A stretch of 64,000 nt of DNA. Source: Delphinus delphis (lineage: Eukaryota; Chordata; Mammalia; Artiodactyla; Delphinidae). Below are positions 34,861 to 44,984 of this stretch, piece after piece (position 1 is the first letter of the stretch; each line of letters opens with the position of its first letter). The translations under genes were made by a program, and so were the position numbers. The notes under the pieces were generated by a model that was not told the origin of the DNA, searched no databases, and saw nothing but the letters and a program-made list of their open reading frames with translations. Where the stretch lies: NCBI RefSeq assembly GCF_949987515.2, contig NC_082689.1, forward strand, positions 4,282,001-4,346,000, in the 5' to 3' direction.

Positions 34861-35757
34861 ATGGAAGCTCTACTGGGGCCTCAGGAAAGCTGGGAGTTGG
34901 GGGAGCAACGGGCTCTACTGGGGCCTCAGGAAAGCTGGGAGTTGGGGGAGCAACGGGCTCTACTGGGGCCTCAGGAAAGCTGGGAGTCGGGGGAGCAACG
35001 GGCTCTACTGGGGCCTCAGGAAAGCTGGGAGTCAGGGGAGCAACGGGCTCTACTGGGGCCTCAGGAAAGCTGGGAGTCGGGGGAGCAACGGGCTCTACTG
35101 GGGCCTCAGGAAAGCTGGGAGTCGGGGGAGCAACGGGCTCTACTGGGGCCTCAGGAAAGCTGGGAGTCGGGGGAGCAACGGGCTCTACTGGGGCCTCAGG
35201 AAAGCTGGGAGTCGGGGGAGCAACGGGCTCTACTGGGGCCTCAGGAAAGCTGGGAGTCGGGGGAGCAACGGGCTCTACTGGGGCCTCAGGAAAGCTGGGA
35301 GTCGGGGGAGCAACGGCCTCTACTGGGGCCTCAGGAAAGCTGGGAGTCGGGGGAGCAACGGGCTCTACTGGGGCCTCAGGAAAGCTGGGAGTCGGGGGAG
35401 CAACGGGCTCTACTGGGGCCTCAGGAAAGCTGGGAGTCGGGGGAGCAACGGGCTCTACTGGGGCCTCAGGAAAGCTGGCAGTTGGGGGAACAACGGGCTC
35501 TACTGGGGCCTCAGGAAAGCTGGGAGTCGGGGGAGCAACGGGCTCTACTGGAGCCTCAGGAAAGCTGGGAGTCGGGGGAGCAACGGGCTCTACTGGGGCC
35601 TCAGGAAAGCTGGCAGTTGGGGGAACAACGGGCTCTACTGGGGCCTCAGGAAAGCTGGGAGTTGGGGGAGCAACGGGCTCTACTGGGGCCTCAGGAAAGC
35701 TGGCAGTTGGGGGAGCAACGGGCTCTACTGGGGCCTCAGGAAAGCTCTCCAAAGTAG
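34861..35757 (+). other. 298-codon ATG-initiated ORF made of the 45-bp repeat
   Basis: An ATG at 34861-34863 has G at -3 and G at +4, a favourable context. It starts right at the array edge and reads 15-residue units of the form LLGPQESWESGEQRA, ending LLGPQESSPK before TAG at 35755-35757. The product would be almost entirely a Gln/Glu/Gly/Trp repeat with no signal peptide, membrane segment or known domain. Because the unit length is a multiple of three and all three plus frames lack stops, a long frame is expected by chance. No promoter, splice site or polyadenylation signal was identified. A de novo or lineage-specific coding role cannot be excluded but has no positive support. Confidence 0.3.
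34868..35750 (+). repeat. 45-bp minisatellite, 19 full copies plus a partial copy
   Basis: The unit starts CTCTACTGGGGCCTCAGGAA and continues AGCTGGGAGTCGGGGGAGCA, ACGGG. Unit starts are spaced exactly 45 bases from 34868 to 35723; the last copy breaks after AGGAAAGCT. Units 3 to 13 are nearly identical, while both edges carry variants (GTTGGG for GTCGGG, CTGGCAG for CTGGGAG, GAACAAC for GAGCAAC). This suits an array homogenised by unequal exchange or slippage in its centre. Four of the six frames are stop-free. Copy number is likely to vary between individuals. Confidence 0.97.
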
Positions 35758-38164
35758 GTCCGTTTGCACAGGGTTTTGAAGGGTGATTAGAGGGTGCACT
35801 GGAGAACTGGGCTCGGGAATGACCTTGCACATTTGGTGCAACTAAGACACATGCTGAGAAGGGGATCCCGCAATCGGCTTTAAGAAGGTGAAAAAGGAGG
35901 GTGCTCTGTGAGTCTGAGAACCCCGCTGGAGGGGTGGACACTGGGCCTGGTGAGGAGGGAAGGAGGTGCAGCTGGAAAGGATTCTGTCCACATCTCTCCC
36001 CGGGCTTCTGGCTTCGTGACAGGAGTCTCACGTTGGAAGAGTTGGGTTTGATGTGACTGTGGGTCTTGCCAGTGAAGACATTATAGGGACACGTGGGATG
36101 GAGCTCAGGGGACAGGGCATCCTCGACAGCAAGAGTGGGCTCGGCCTGTCTGTGAGCACGGAGGCTGTGGCAGGCAGGGCAGGGGAGGAAGCAAGAGAGT
36201 AAAGGATGGAGCCGCCAGGCGCGAGGAGGAGAGGGCACCTCACGCAGGGGAGGGAGAGAGGAGGAATGTGCACGGCCGGGTGGGGAGAAGAGGCGGAGCG
36301 CTCCGGGGAGGGGCCGCGCAGACGATGGACACCAAGGATGTGGGGCTCCAGGATGCACTGCGGGTGCGGTGATGGATGGACAGGGCCCCAGCTAAGACGG
36401 GCACTGTCCCCAGTGCTGAGACCGGATCACCGCCCCACACGCATCACAATTGCTCCTAGAGAAAGAGCTGGTCTCCATGCTTCCTCAGTGGAAAGGATGC
36501 AGCCCAGACAGACTCAGCGGCCTGTCAAACTCTGGGCCTGGGGAACGCTGCCCCCCTGACACACTCCCTCCCCTCATTCTGCTCACTTCGCGGAGAAGAT
36601 GCTTTCCCGGGCCGAGTCTGTGCTTCTGATTCAGGCCCTGGAGGAGGCCACGGAGCAGAGGGCTGGTGTGCCCAGTGGCACATGTCATAAAGAAACATCT
36701 TACAGACAGCGTTCTGCAGGCCTGAGAATCTTCTCCAAACACGCTCCCAGAAAATGCTTTCTGGAGGCCCTTTTGAAAGGCAAGATTTTCTGGGGTTTAC
36801 AAAAGGATTTGTTGAGAAAGAATGAGCCGCCACATGAGAAGGATAAAGGCATGTGGTTACACGAGATTGCTAATGTAGCCATCACGCACACTCACACGTG
36901 CACACGTGTGTACACACGCAGGACCTCCTTGTGACTCCTCCCCCAGTCACCAGCGGTGGCCTCTATGTTATTCTGACCTGGATTCTCCTTCTTTTAGGCT
37001 CTGATGATCCCAGGCCATCTGAGCTGAAATCATTCTGTGTTTATAACCTTACGACTTCCTGAAAAAAACTGGGCAGACTTTGAGCTGAAACTGCTCGGAT
37101 CCCCACTTACATTCAGTTTTTACTTGGAGGTTTCTACAAGGCTCAAGTTTGCCAAAGAACTTTTCACGGGGGACGTCTCCTGCCTGCCCTGTGGGCTCAG
37201 AGACAACCAGCAGATTAGGAAGTGGCCAAGCAGGCCTGCAGCCCCTTTCTCTATTTTTACATTAGTCAGCGTCTGCCCTGCGGTGTGGGAAGCATTGCGC
37301 TCCCCGCGCTGGAGCCCCCGCTGAACCAGGGTCCCCCGTGTGGCGGAAACGTGGGCCCGTGGATGCCCCTTTGCACGTCGGGGTGTTAACCACCGATCCG
37401 TGTCGGGGCCCTTGGCCGCGGCAGCTCTAGAGAGCTGCTGTGAACTGATTTCATTGTGAACGTCACCTAGGCCACTCCCGCAGCTCTCAAACACCCCAGA
37501 AAGCATTTGAAAGGTCCTTTCCAGAAGATCCTGATTCCTTTGGTGTGGTGGGATTCAGGCGTCCACAGTTTTTAAAATGTCCCATTGTCCCACTGGGGAT
37601 GGGAACCCCAGGCCATCCTGTGATAAAAGGTGTCAGGAAAGGTTGTGCCGACCCCCAGGGTGACTTCCGGCCTTCCTTGGAGCCACGCCACTGCGTCACA
37701 TCAGCAGGACAGAGGCTGAGGTCAAGGTGCCTGTGGTGTGTTGTTTTAAACCGCCTGCCAGTCTTGGGGCTGAATTCATCACCCTATGAACCTATGTACA
37801 CCCAGTTCAGCCCACAAAGAGTCAGCATGGCCTGTCACCCTCCTCCCAGATTCTTTTATAATAGGACGTTAAAATACTCAAGAATTGCAGACAGTTTTCT
37901 CCTTCCTGGCTCAGAGGGTCAGGGGAAGACTGGCTGCAGGGGAGCCTGAGCGAGCGAGGTCCCCGTGGCAAATACCAGAGAGCAGCCCTCAGCCTGGGTC
38001 TTGAGGTGTCCTCCATAAAGCCCCCGGGAGGGGAAAACACTGATTGGGAGGGGAGGGGAGGGAAGATAAAAATAATATCTGGTCCAGGCACCGAGCCAGA
38101 CCTACTGTCTCACTTTGCCTTCCCATCTTCCCCATGGGGGGAGGGGGCCGTGGGTGCCAGCTTC
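35751..38164. other. unassigned sequence right of the minisatellite
   Basis: GC-rich with several CpGs at about 36.18-36.45 kb, then balanced DNA. No exon, RNA gene or named repeat was recognised. Overlapping frames on both strands are chance-like. Confidence 0.4.
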
Positions 38165-38580
38165 CTGTGCCTGTTGTCCCAAAGTACCACGAACTGGATG
38201 GATTAAAACCACAGTGATTTTCTCACACAGTTCTGGAGGCCAGCAGTCCAAAATCAAGGCAGGGCCACGCTCTCTCTAAAGGCGCTGAGGGAGGCTCCTT
38301 CCTGGGTCTCCCAGCGGCTGGGGGCTCCGGGCGTCCCCGGCTTATGGCAGCATCCCTCAGTCTCTGCCTGTGTCCTCGCAGGGCCGTCTTCTCTGCGTGT
38401 CTCCCTTTGTCCTCGCCTCTTCTCACAAGGACACCAGTTGTCCCTTTGTCCTCTGCTCTTCTCAGAAGGACCACAATCAACGGTTGTGGACGAAAAATGT
38501 CGCCTCCCATATCAGTAAATAAAGGATGCTGCGGCCATCGAGACAGCAGCTACTGTAGCGTCCCCCAGCCGACTCCCCTC
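38165..38580 (-). mobile_element. MLT1-type LTR, antisense, first part
   Basis: CCAAAGTACCACGAACTGGATGG, CACACAGTTCTGGAGGCCAGCAGTCC, the TGTGTCCTCGCAGGGCC block and CACAAGGACACCAGTTGTCC follow the reverse complement of an MLT1-type LTR. The middle part is locally duplicated (CTTCTCACAAGGACACC and CTTCTCAGAAGGACCAC). The rest of the LTR appears at 39.15-39.27 kb after an interruption. Confidence 0.72.
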
Positions 38581-38659
38581 CCTCCCTGAGGGGAGTCAGG
38601 ATGGAGAAAAACAGGATACTAGCCGTAGATAGTTAAGGTGCATATCAAAGGAATGATTT

Positions 38660-38860
38660 CAAATTTTTAAAATTTTTTAATTGAAGTATAGTTGATTTAC
38701 AATGTGTTTATTTCTATTGTACAGCAAAGTGATTCAGTTATACATATATATATTCTTTTTCAGATTCTTTTCCACTATACTTTATTACAGGATATTGAAT
38801 ACAGTTCCCCATGCTCTACAGTAGGACCTTGTTTATTTTATATACAGTATTTTGTACCTA
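38660..38860 (-). mobile_element. L1 3' end, antisense
   Basis: Reverse complement of the L1 tail: TTAATTGAAGTATAGTTGATTTACAA, GTACAGCAAAGTGATTCAGTTATA, and GATATTGAATACAGTTCCCCATGCTCTACAGTAGGACCTTG. It lies within the interruption of the MLT1 LTR. Confidence 0.85.
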
Positions 38861-38899
38861 ATAAGCCCAGATTCGCATTTTCCCATATATAGAAAAGTG

Positions 38900-39146
38900 C
38901 TGAATTCATTAACTTGAGATGTCTGGTTTTTCCTTAATTAACAGTAATCTTTTGATATTTCAACTACGTGTTTTTTGTTGCAAAACTTCCTATAGATCCT
39001 GGCTCCTCCCTTCCCTCTTCAGAGGGGTCCCTCAGAGCTTTTCTGAGAGGCTGCCTTCTGGACTTAAGTCCTCAGCCAGCCCACCAAATAAAACATAATT
39101 CTCAACTTTTAGGTTCTGCCTTTTTTTTTTTTTTCTTCAGTCGACA
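38900..39146 (+). mobile_element. ERV LTR fragment (3' part)
   Basis: CTCCTCCCTTCCCTCTTCAGAG, the CTCAGAGCTTTTCTGAGAGGCTG block, AATAAA at 39087-39092 and the terminal CAGTCGACA resemble the R-U5 part of artiodactyl retrovirus-like LTRs. The left boundary is uncertain. The MLT1 LTR resumes immediately after it, so it is part of a nested insertion. Confidence 0.5.
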
Positions 39147-39270
39147 GGGTCCACATGAACCCAGAATAATCTCTTCTCAAGATTCTTAGCTAATTACATC
39201 TTCAAAGGCCCTGTTTCCAAATAAGGTCACATTCACAGGTACCAGGGCTTAGGGGAGGGTCACTATTAAA
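39147..39270 (-). mobile_element. MLT1-type LTR, antisense, second part
   Basis: CTAATTACATCTTCAAAGGCCCTGTTTCCAAATAAGGTCACATTC and the ACTATTAAACCCACTACA end complete the LTR that begins at 38165. Confidence 0.75.
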
Positions 39271-39284
39271 CCCACTACAAGGGG

Positions 39285-39400
39285 ATCACCATGTTACCCC
39301 TATTTCAGAGATGAGGATATAGGAGGAAAAGTGCAGTAACTGGTAAGGGTATAAAACTGGCAAAAGCAGAACACAGAGCTGTGATGTGCGGGCGTGAGTC
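39285..39400 (-). mobile_element. MIR SINE fragment
   Basis: CCCTATTTCAGAGATGAGGATATAGG followed by GCAGTAACTGGTAAGGG matches the reverse complement of the MIR core. Confidence 0.55.
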
Positions 39401-40659
39401 TGAGTGTTTGTTCTAAAGGAGAAAGAGAACTCCTTTGGGTGATGACACGCAAGGCAAAGTTTAGTCGCCAGATGGCATTGGTTTTGATCCTTCTAGAACC
39501 AGGGCGCTTGAGTAGTCTCTCTCTATCCATAGACTGTAGACCACCCATCCATGGCATGGCCTCCGGCAGGCACCCACCCTCACAGCCAGGGTCTGTGACA
39601 TTGGCCCCAGTGACAGTACCATGAAATAGAAAGATGCCATTTTAGCAAACACACTCACTGGCTTTTATCCCTGAATAAGCAAGGACGCTTCCCATGCTAA
39701 TTAACCAAGACTCACAGGCAAGGGTCTCACCTGGGGCTCACAAGGCAGCCTTAATTTATGAGGATTGATCATAAATTCTCATTTAATGCGAATCATTCCG
39801 CAGCTTGTGGGGAATATGTCAGCTGTCACAAGCGCCCCGGGGCTGCGCTTCGCTGCCCCCGGTGAGCTGAGCCTGATGCTTGGAGAGAAGACACCTGAAC
39901 CAGCCTCTGAAAAAATTACAGAAATCTAGGAAGAGACATCCAAGATCTCCAGATCACTGATCCAAGACTGAAGGAATTACAGTAGAAAATGTGACACTAG
40001 CAGGACAGATTCATCAGAACACACTTGCCACTTAGAGGAAGAGGGAAGTGGGAGAGAGAAGAAAATATGGAAAGTTAATTAACCTGCAAAATTTATAATC
40101 CTTCACCTGTAATTGAGAGCTAGAATGAGAATGACAGGGAAACAAAGAAGGAGAGGCGTTTCTCACGTGCAAAGAGCTCTTAGTAGCTGACCCTCCAATC
40201 CCGATACTGGACATGAGGACACAGGCCAGAGAAATCAGGAGACACAGCCGGAAGTCACCCTGCCCCTCAGGCCAGGCTGCTGGTGGAAGCCGCGCTCCTG
40301 GCTCAGCTCACCCCGTTACACCCCAAAAATGGGTTTCCCACTAAGAGAGTTGCCAAGTTTCCCTTTGACTTTAATCACCACCAGCTGAGGATTTTGCTTT
40401 CTCCCAAAACCAGTAGCTGGTCTCCGAATGTGCTGGTGCAGATCTTAGCATGGGTGTCAGGTTAGAGAGGCTCGGGCTGAGTGGCGTCAGACAGAACTTG
40501 GGGTTCATTGTGCAGCTTCTTCTGCAAAGATGCCCCAGCATGAAAAAGCAGAGCCCAGAAATTGGTTTTCAACTGGTTGGAGTGAGCTTCTAATACTATG
40601 AAATAAATGCTCCGGAATCTTAGAGACATGGTAATGATATTTATCCAAAATACTCTAAC
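39401..40659. other. unassigned sequence, no gene seen
   Basis: No exon or named repeat. The block at 39.75-39.85 kb has balanced composition and homeodomain-like words and is raised as a weak candidate for conserved noncoding DNA. Confidence 0.35.
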
Positions 40660-41600
40660 ATTTATAGATCTGATTAGTTTTCCACCACCGATGCCCCATG
40701 GACCCTGCTCCTGACCACCTCCTCTGCTCATGCCATGGGGCCATTTTCCAGGCATCTCACCCCCCACCACCACATCCAGACTGATGACTTGCACATCCTA
40801 ATCTCCATCCCGACTCCCTCAACTGTCCAAACAAAGCAGATCCCCTTCTGTTTCCCCTCAGCTGCAAACCTCCTCTTCCAGCTTCAGTTCCTGGTGGGGA
40901 TATTGGCCCCACCACCCATTCAGCCTGACGTAAGGAGGATGTCGCCTCCCCTGGGGTTTCAGGCTGGCCCGCGGTCTCCACTTAATCCCCTCTTTGTCTT
41001 CCTCTCCTAATTTCTTAACTCATTTGATCCTTTTCTCCCCACCTCCCCACCCTGGCTGAGGTCCTCTCCTCCTTGGAGCCTTTCGCAGGAAGCCATTGAC
41101 CACTGTCTCACCACCCACGTCTCCACTGAGTGTCCCATCCACGGTGCACCCAGGTGGTCACGGACCCGCCTGAATGCCTTCCCAGCCCTCCTGCCCAACA
41201 CGCTGCCTCAAGGCTCTGCGCCTGTTCATCTGCTGGCCCCCGGCCTGCACTGCCCTCCCCATCACCTTCCTGATCAACCACACCCTTTAAAAACGCTTTC
41301 GTAGATCGTACCTATGAAGCCTTCTCTGAACGCCCCCTGCCCCACAAGGTCAGTTCATTTACGCCGCCCTCGCCTCCTCGGGCTGTCTCACACCACACAT
41401 GTCATGCTCGTTCACTTTTTGCAGGCCTCCATCCCTCTGCACCATGGCTGGGAGCTCCTTGAGAGAGACCTGTCTTGTGCCTTTCCAAATCCCCAGAGCC
41501 CATCTCTCTATACGTCACAGATTTACGGGTCAAATCCCCCTGCCTCTCCTCAGGGACGCGTCGTGTTGACAGCCTGTACCTTTGACATAATGTGATGAAG
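40660..41600 (+). mobile_element. L2 LINE remnants
   Basis: The pyrimidine-rich L2 texture with GCCTTCTCTGAACGCC, GCTGGGAGCTCCTTGAGAG and CTGCACTGCCCTCCCC words is clearest at 41.16-41.6 kb. The earlier part is weaker. Non-coding. Confidence 0.5.
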
Positions 41601-41934
41601 GGTACTTCAGCTCTGTGGGCTGCCCCACCCAAAACCCACAACCCCAGTCCGGCCATGAGACACAAGGGCAGACAAACCCAGAGTGAGGGATGTCCTACCA
41701 AACAGCTGATGAGACTCCTTAAAATCCCCCCACACTCAAAAGGGGAAAGCACAGAGAGAACTTCTCCGTAAGTCTGAAGCCTGGTTTCCCAGCCAAGGTC
41801 AGATTCCAGCATCACCAGGGCATTTGGTTGTCAGGATGAGTGGTAGAGATGCAGTTGCTGTCAGCCAGCTGCCTCTGCCTCACTGATCCCAGCACTGCTG
41901 GCACAAGATCCTATTGTAATAGTGAGTCACCCCC

Positions 41935-42425
41935 CCACCCAAACTGTCCCATGCTTCTCCTTGCCCTTGGAAAGAAACCCAGAGTCCTCACGCCGGTCTA
42001 AAAGACCCTGCTAGGTCTGGCCCTGCCTGCCCCCAAATTTATTTCACTCCCCTCCCTCCCTCCTCTCACCGTGGACCAGCCGCACTGGACCCCTTCCATC
42101 CCCCGGACACCCCAAACTCCACTTTTGCTGCCTGCCCTCCCCCGACCCCGATATACCTGACCCTTCAAGTCTCCTCTAAACTGTCCCCTCCTCAGAGCGG
42201 TCTGCCCTGCCCACCTGGAGAGCAGGTGCCCCCTCCAATGCGGGGTTTTGTCGCAGCCCTAGTCGTCCTCCTGATTTGAGAGGTCCTGCTTACCGGCCGC
42301 GTCCGCCACTGACCTGTCAGCCCCTTGACAGCAGGGATCACACATGCCTCATCCAGTAGATCCAGGGCCCAGAAGCTCATTAACACTTACTGAAGGGATG
42401 AAGGAATGATGCTGTCCGTAGTTAA
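41935..42425 (+). mobile_element. L2 LINE 3' end
   Basis: GGTCTAAAAGACCCTGCTAGGTCTGGCCCTGCCTGCC, then CAGCCCCTTGACAGCAGGGATCACACATGCCTCATCC and a terminal ATTAACACTTACTGAAGGGATGAAGGAATG, in L2 order. Confidence 0.72.
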
Positions 42426-42432
42426 ACTTCAG

Positions 42433-42612
42433 GGAAAGACGGTGAGTTCTGGGGCCAACTAGACGGGGATCTGAGACAGGACTTCCAGAAAATGTGTCTA
42501 CAGCAGAGCCTTCTTCCCCCCCAGATGAAAGACGCCATGTCACAGGGCTGCAGGGATTAAGTAAGATAAGGGCTTTGAAGAGCCATGTGCTGCGTCTGGG
42601 GTAAGATGCTTG
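42433..42612 (+). mobile_element. MIR SINE
   Basis: GACGGTGAGTTCTGGGGCCAACTAGACGGGGATC and GGGATTAAGTAAGATAAGGGC fit the sense MIR consensus. Confidence 0.5.
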
Positions 42613-43989
42613 TTATCCCCTCATTTCTTAAAGATACGCTCAAGCCAACAGTGTACGTGTTTCAATCCTTTCCCAAACCAACCCCGTGGCTGTCATCCTT
42701 CCAACCTGCAGAAAGGACTCATGTTTTAGCTCAACCGTAAGTCATCCAATATAGCCCATTAAAAAAGAAAAAAAAGTCACCTTTCTACCCTTCTCACGTA
42801 TCCTGAGTTCCAGAAAGATTCTAACAATACGTTTTGAAGCAACTTTTTCTGCTGGTAGAAAATAAAAGGTGAATTTGAAAGCTCCACTCGGAGGTGAAGG
42901 ATGGTGAATTCTGTGCCTTTGTGGGTGGAAGCTGCAGTCAAAGGAAGAATCCAGAGAGAAGACGACTCTGAATAGGAAACAGAGAGGGAGAAAATAAGAC
43001 AATGGCACTCAGCCCTCAGTCGCATCATTGCTCTGAAACATCCCTCTCGTCCAATTATAAAAAGAAAAAAATCCCTTTCTTGATGATAATTAGAACACTA
43101 TCTAAAAAGGTAAACAATGGTGGGAAAAGCATAATTTATTGCAGTAAAGACAAATGTCTGTCAAGGAAGACAATGTACAAAAAGGGAGAGAGAAACACCC
43201 CTCGAAGCAATAGCGGCTACGGGAGACTTGAATGGGGACACCAGGCCTGGCATCACCGTGCCCAGGAATACAAGGAGCATTGCACAGCTATTTGCCCCAA
43301 AAGAGGACACACGGAAGTGGCGAGGACCTGCTCCTGCCGGAGACGTGTCGCAGCCTTGTGTTGGGATGCTGGACTGCGCTTGGCGGATCTCTGTGAAGTG
43401 AGGGGCATTGCACACAGCAGTAAAGAGACATCCGGCGAATTCCCTCTCTGAGAGATTGGGACCCGTGGTGCACGAAGCCTCCTTCCCACCGGACGGCCCT
43501 GTGGGCGGCTGGCTCGTCGCCCTGGCAGTGTTCCCTGAGAACACGTGCAGACTGCAGCAACAGAAGTAACCTCGGGGGCCTTGCTCACAGCCCTGTAGGC
43601 TGCAGCTGAGGAGGGGGGAGCTCAGGGCCCAGACCTCTGGCCCCCGAACACACGGGCAGGCCCCCTTGCACACACCACACGGCCTGCCTTTTGAACTCCG
43701 AGGTTCGAAGCAAAAATCGCTCCCCCTGCCCAGCGATGCCGGCTCAGGAAAGTACCTAAGATCGTGGTGTCGCCAGACAAAGAGCCAGTCCCAGACCTCA
43801 GCAGAATGACTTCCCTGTGCCGGGTTCTGAGTCACCAGAAAACGCACCACTGCCAGGCAGCGGGTCAGCTGGGAATCCCTCCAGGCTGGATTCTGGAAAC
43901 GGCGGGCAGGGCAGCACCGGATGTGGAGTGCTGCCACGTCCGCTGGGTCACTGGAACAAATCCCAGCTCAGGCGGCTCGGCAGAGGCCA
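42613..43989. other. unassigned sequence, no gene seen
   Basis: The minus-strand frame at 43161-43937 (258 codons) starts with GTG rather than ATG, resembles no protein I know, and has competing frames on the other strand. No exon is called. Confidence 0.4.
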
Positions 43990-44465
43990 TATCCGCGCCT
44001 GTTAGGGTAAGTGTGGTGGTTGAATGGTAGCCTCTCCCAAAAGATACTCCACATCCTGGAGCCTGTAAACGTGACCTGATATAGAAACACGCCTTTGCAT
44101 ATCTCATCCAATTACAGATCTTGAGATAAGATCAACCTGGATGATCCGGGTGGCCCTAAATCCAACTGCAAGTGTCCTTAGAAGAGACAGAAGAGGAGAC
44201 ACAGGAGGAGGAGGAGAAAGCCACGCGAAGACAGAGCAGAGACTGGGGAGGGGCAGCCGCAGGCCAAGGAACGCCAGGCGCCACCAGAAGCTGCAAGGCG
44301 CTGCCGCGGGAATCTGCCCCAGGACCTCTGGAGGGAGCGCAGCCCTGGGGACACCTAGATTTTGGACTTGCAGCCTCCAGAAGTGTGAGCAGGTAAACAC
44401 CTGTTGTTGGAGCCGCCCAGTGTGTGGCGATTCATTATGGCAGCCCCAGGGAACAAATGCACTCA
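43990..44465 (+). mobile_element. MLT1-type (ERVL-MaLR) LTR
   Basis: GATGATCCGGGTGGCCCTAAATCCAACTGCAAGTGTCCTTAGAAGAGACAGAAGAGGAG, GCCACCAGAAGCTGCAAGG, GACTTGCAGCCTCCAGAAGTGTGAG and a CCCAGTGTGTGGCGATTCATTATGGCAGCCCCAGG end are in the MLT1 order. Confidence 0.8.
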
Positions 44466-44984
44466 GTTTCTTTAAGTCCAGCCAGACTCAGAAGGTGGCT
44501 CCGCCCCCAGCAGCCACCTGCAGGGATCAGTGGACGACGGTGTGAGGGACCGAAGAAATCTCATGTCAGAACAAGGTCTTTTCCTCCCAGGTCACTCTGG
44601 AAAAACACCAAGGTCAGGTTTTCAAAGATGGCACTGGGCCCCCACCGCCAGCACCTCCGCCATGGTCCCTGAGCCCAGCTGTCCCAGGCCTCCCCTGGCG
44701 GCACTGCAGGCTGGCATTGCTGCCCCGCCCCACCCTTGGCCCTCTCCCAGACTCTGATTGTCGCAGGAGACTGTCCCCTTTACGAAGCGTGGGTCTGTGC
44801 GGCGCTCAAAGGCTGGCTGTTCAGACAGCAGCAGAACTTGAACAAATAAAGGGCTCCACTTCCACGAAAAGTTTGGAAACTCTGGGAGGAATTAAGTCAA
44901 ACAGGTTTGTTTCTTACCTGAGTCCTTAGAGCAAGCTAAGGACCGCGGTGCCTGTCGTGAGGGAGCAGGGTGGGTGCACCGGGC
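44466..44984. other. unassigned sequence between two MLT1 LTRs
   Basis: About 520 bases with no recognised MaLR internal sequence and no exon. Confidence 0.4.

Larger units (their letters stand above)
34475..36358 (-). other. 627-codon minus-strand open frame without any ATG
   Basis: No stop codon occurs for 1.88 kb on the minus strand. The middle is about 20 copies of a 15-residue Pro/Glu/Val/Ala repeat (SFPEAPVEPVAPPTP) encoded by the 45-bp array. About 200 residues precede it and about 120 follow it outside the array. The upstream-most start is GTG and the frame contains no methionine codon, so as a mammalian gene it would have to be a spliced exon. The non-repeat parts are Pro/Ser/Leu-rich, as GC-rich noncoding DNA often reads, and resemble no protein I know. 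Differences between units include both silent and replacement changes in this frame, with no sign of selection on one frame. Probably not a gene. Confidence 0.35.

Noticed and set aside
34868..35750. CRISPR-like array of regular repeats
   Set aside because: The units are directly adjacent with no unique spacers, and the surrounding genome is mammalian. This is a minisatellite.
34692..35786. 364-codon plus-strand frame of GASGKLGVGGATGST repeats, collagen- or silk-like in look
   Set aside because: It starts with GTG and is just a third stop-free frame of the same 45-bp array. The glycine-rich look follows from the G-rich unit.
43161..43937. 258-codon minus-strand open frame
   Set aside because: It starts with GTG rather than ATG, resembles no known protein, overlaps frames on the other strand and lies in GC-rich DNA.
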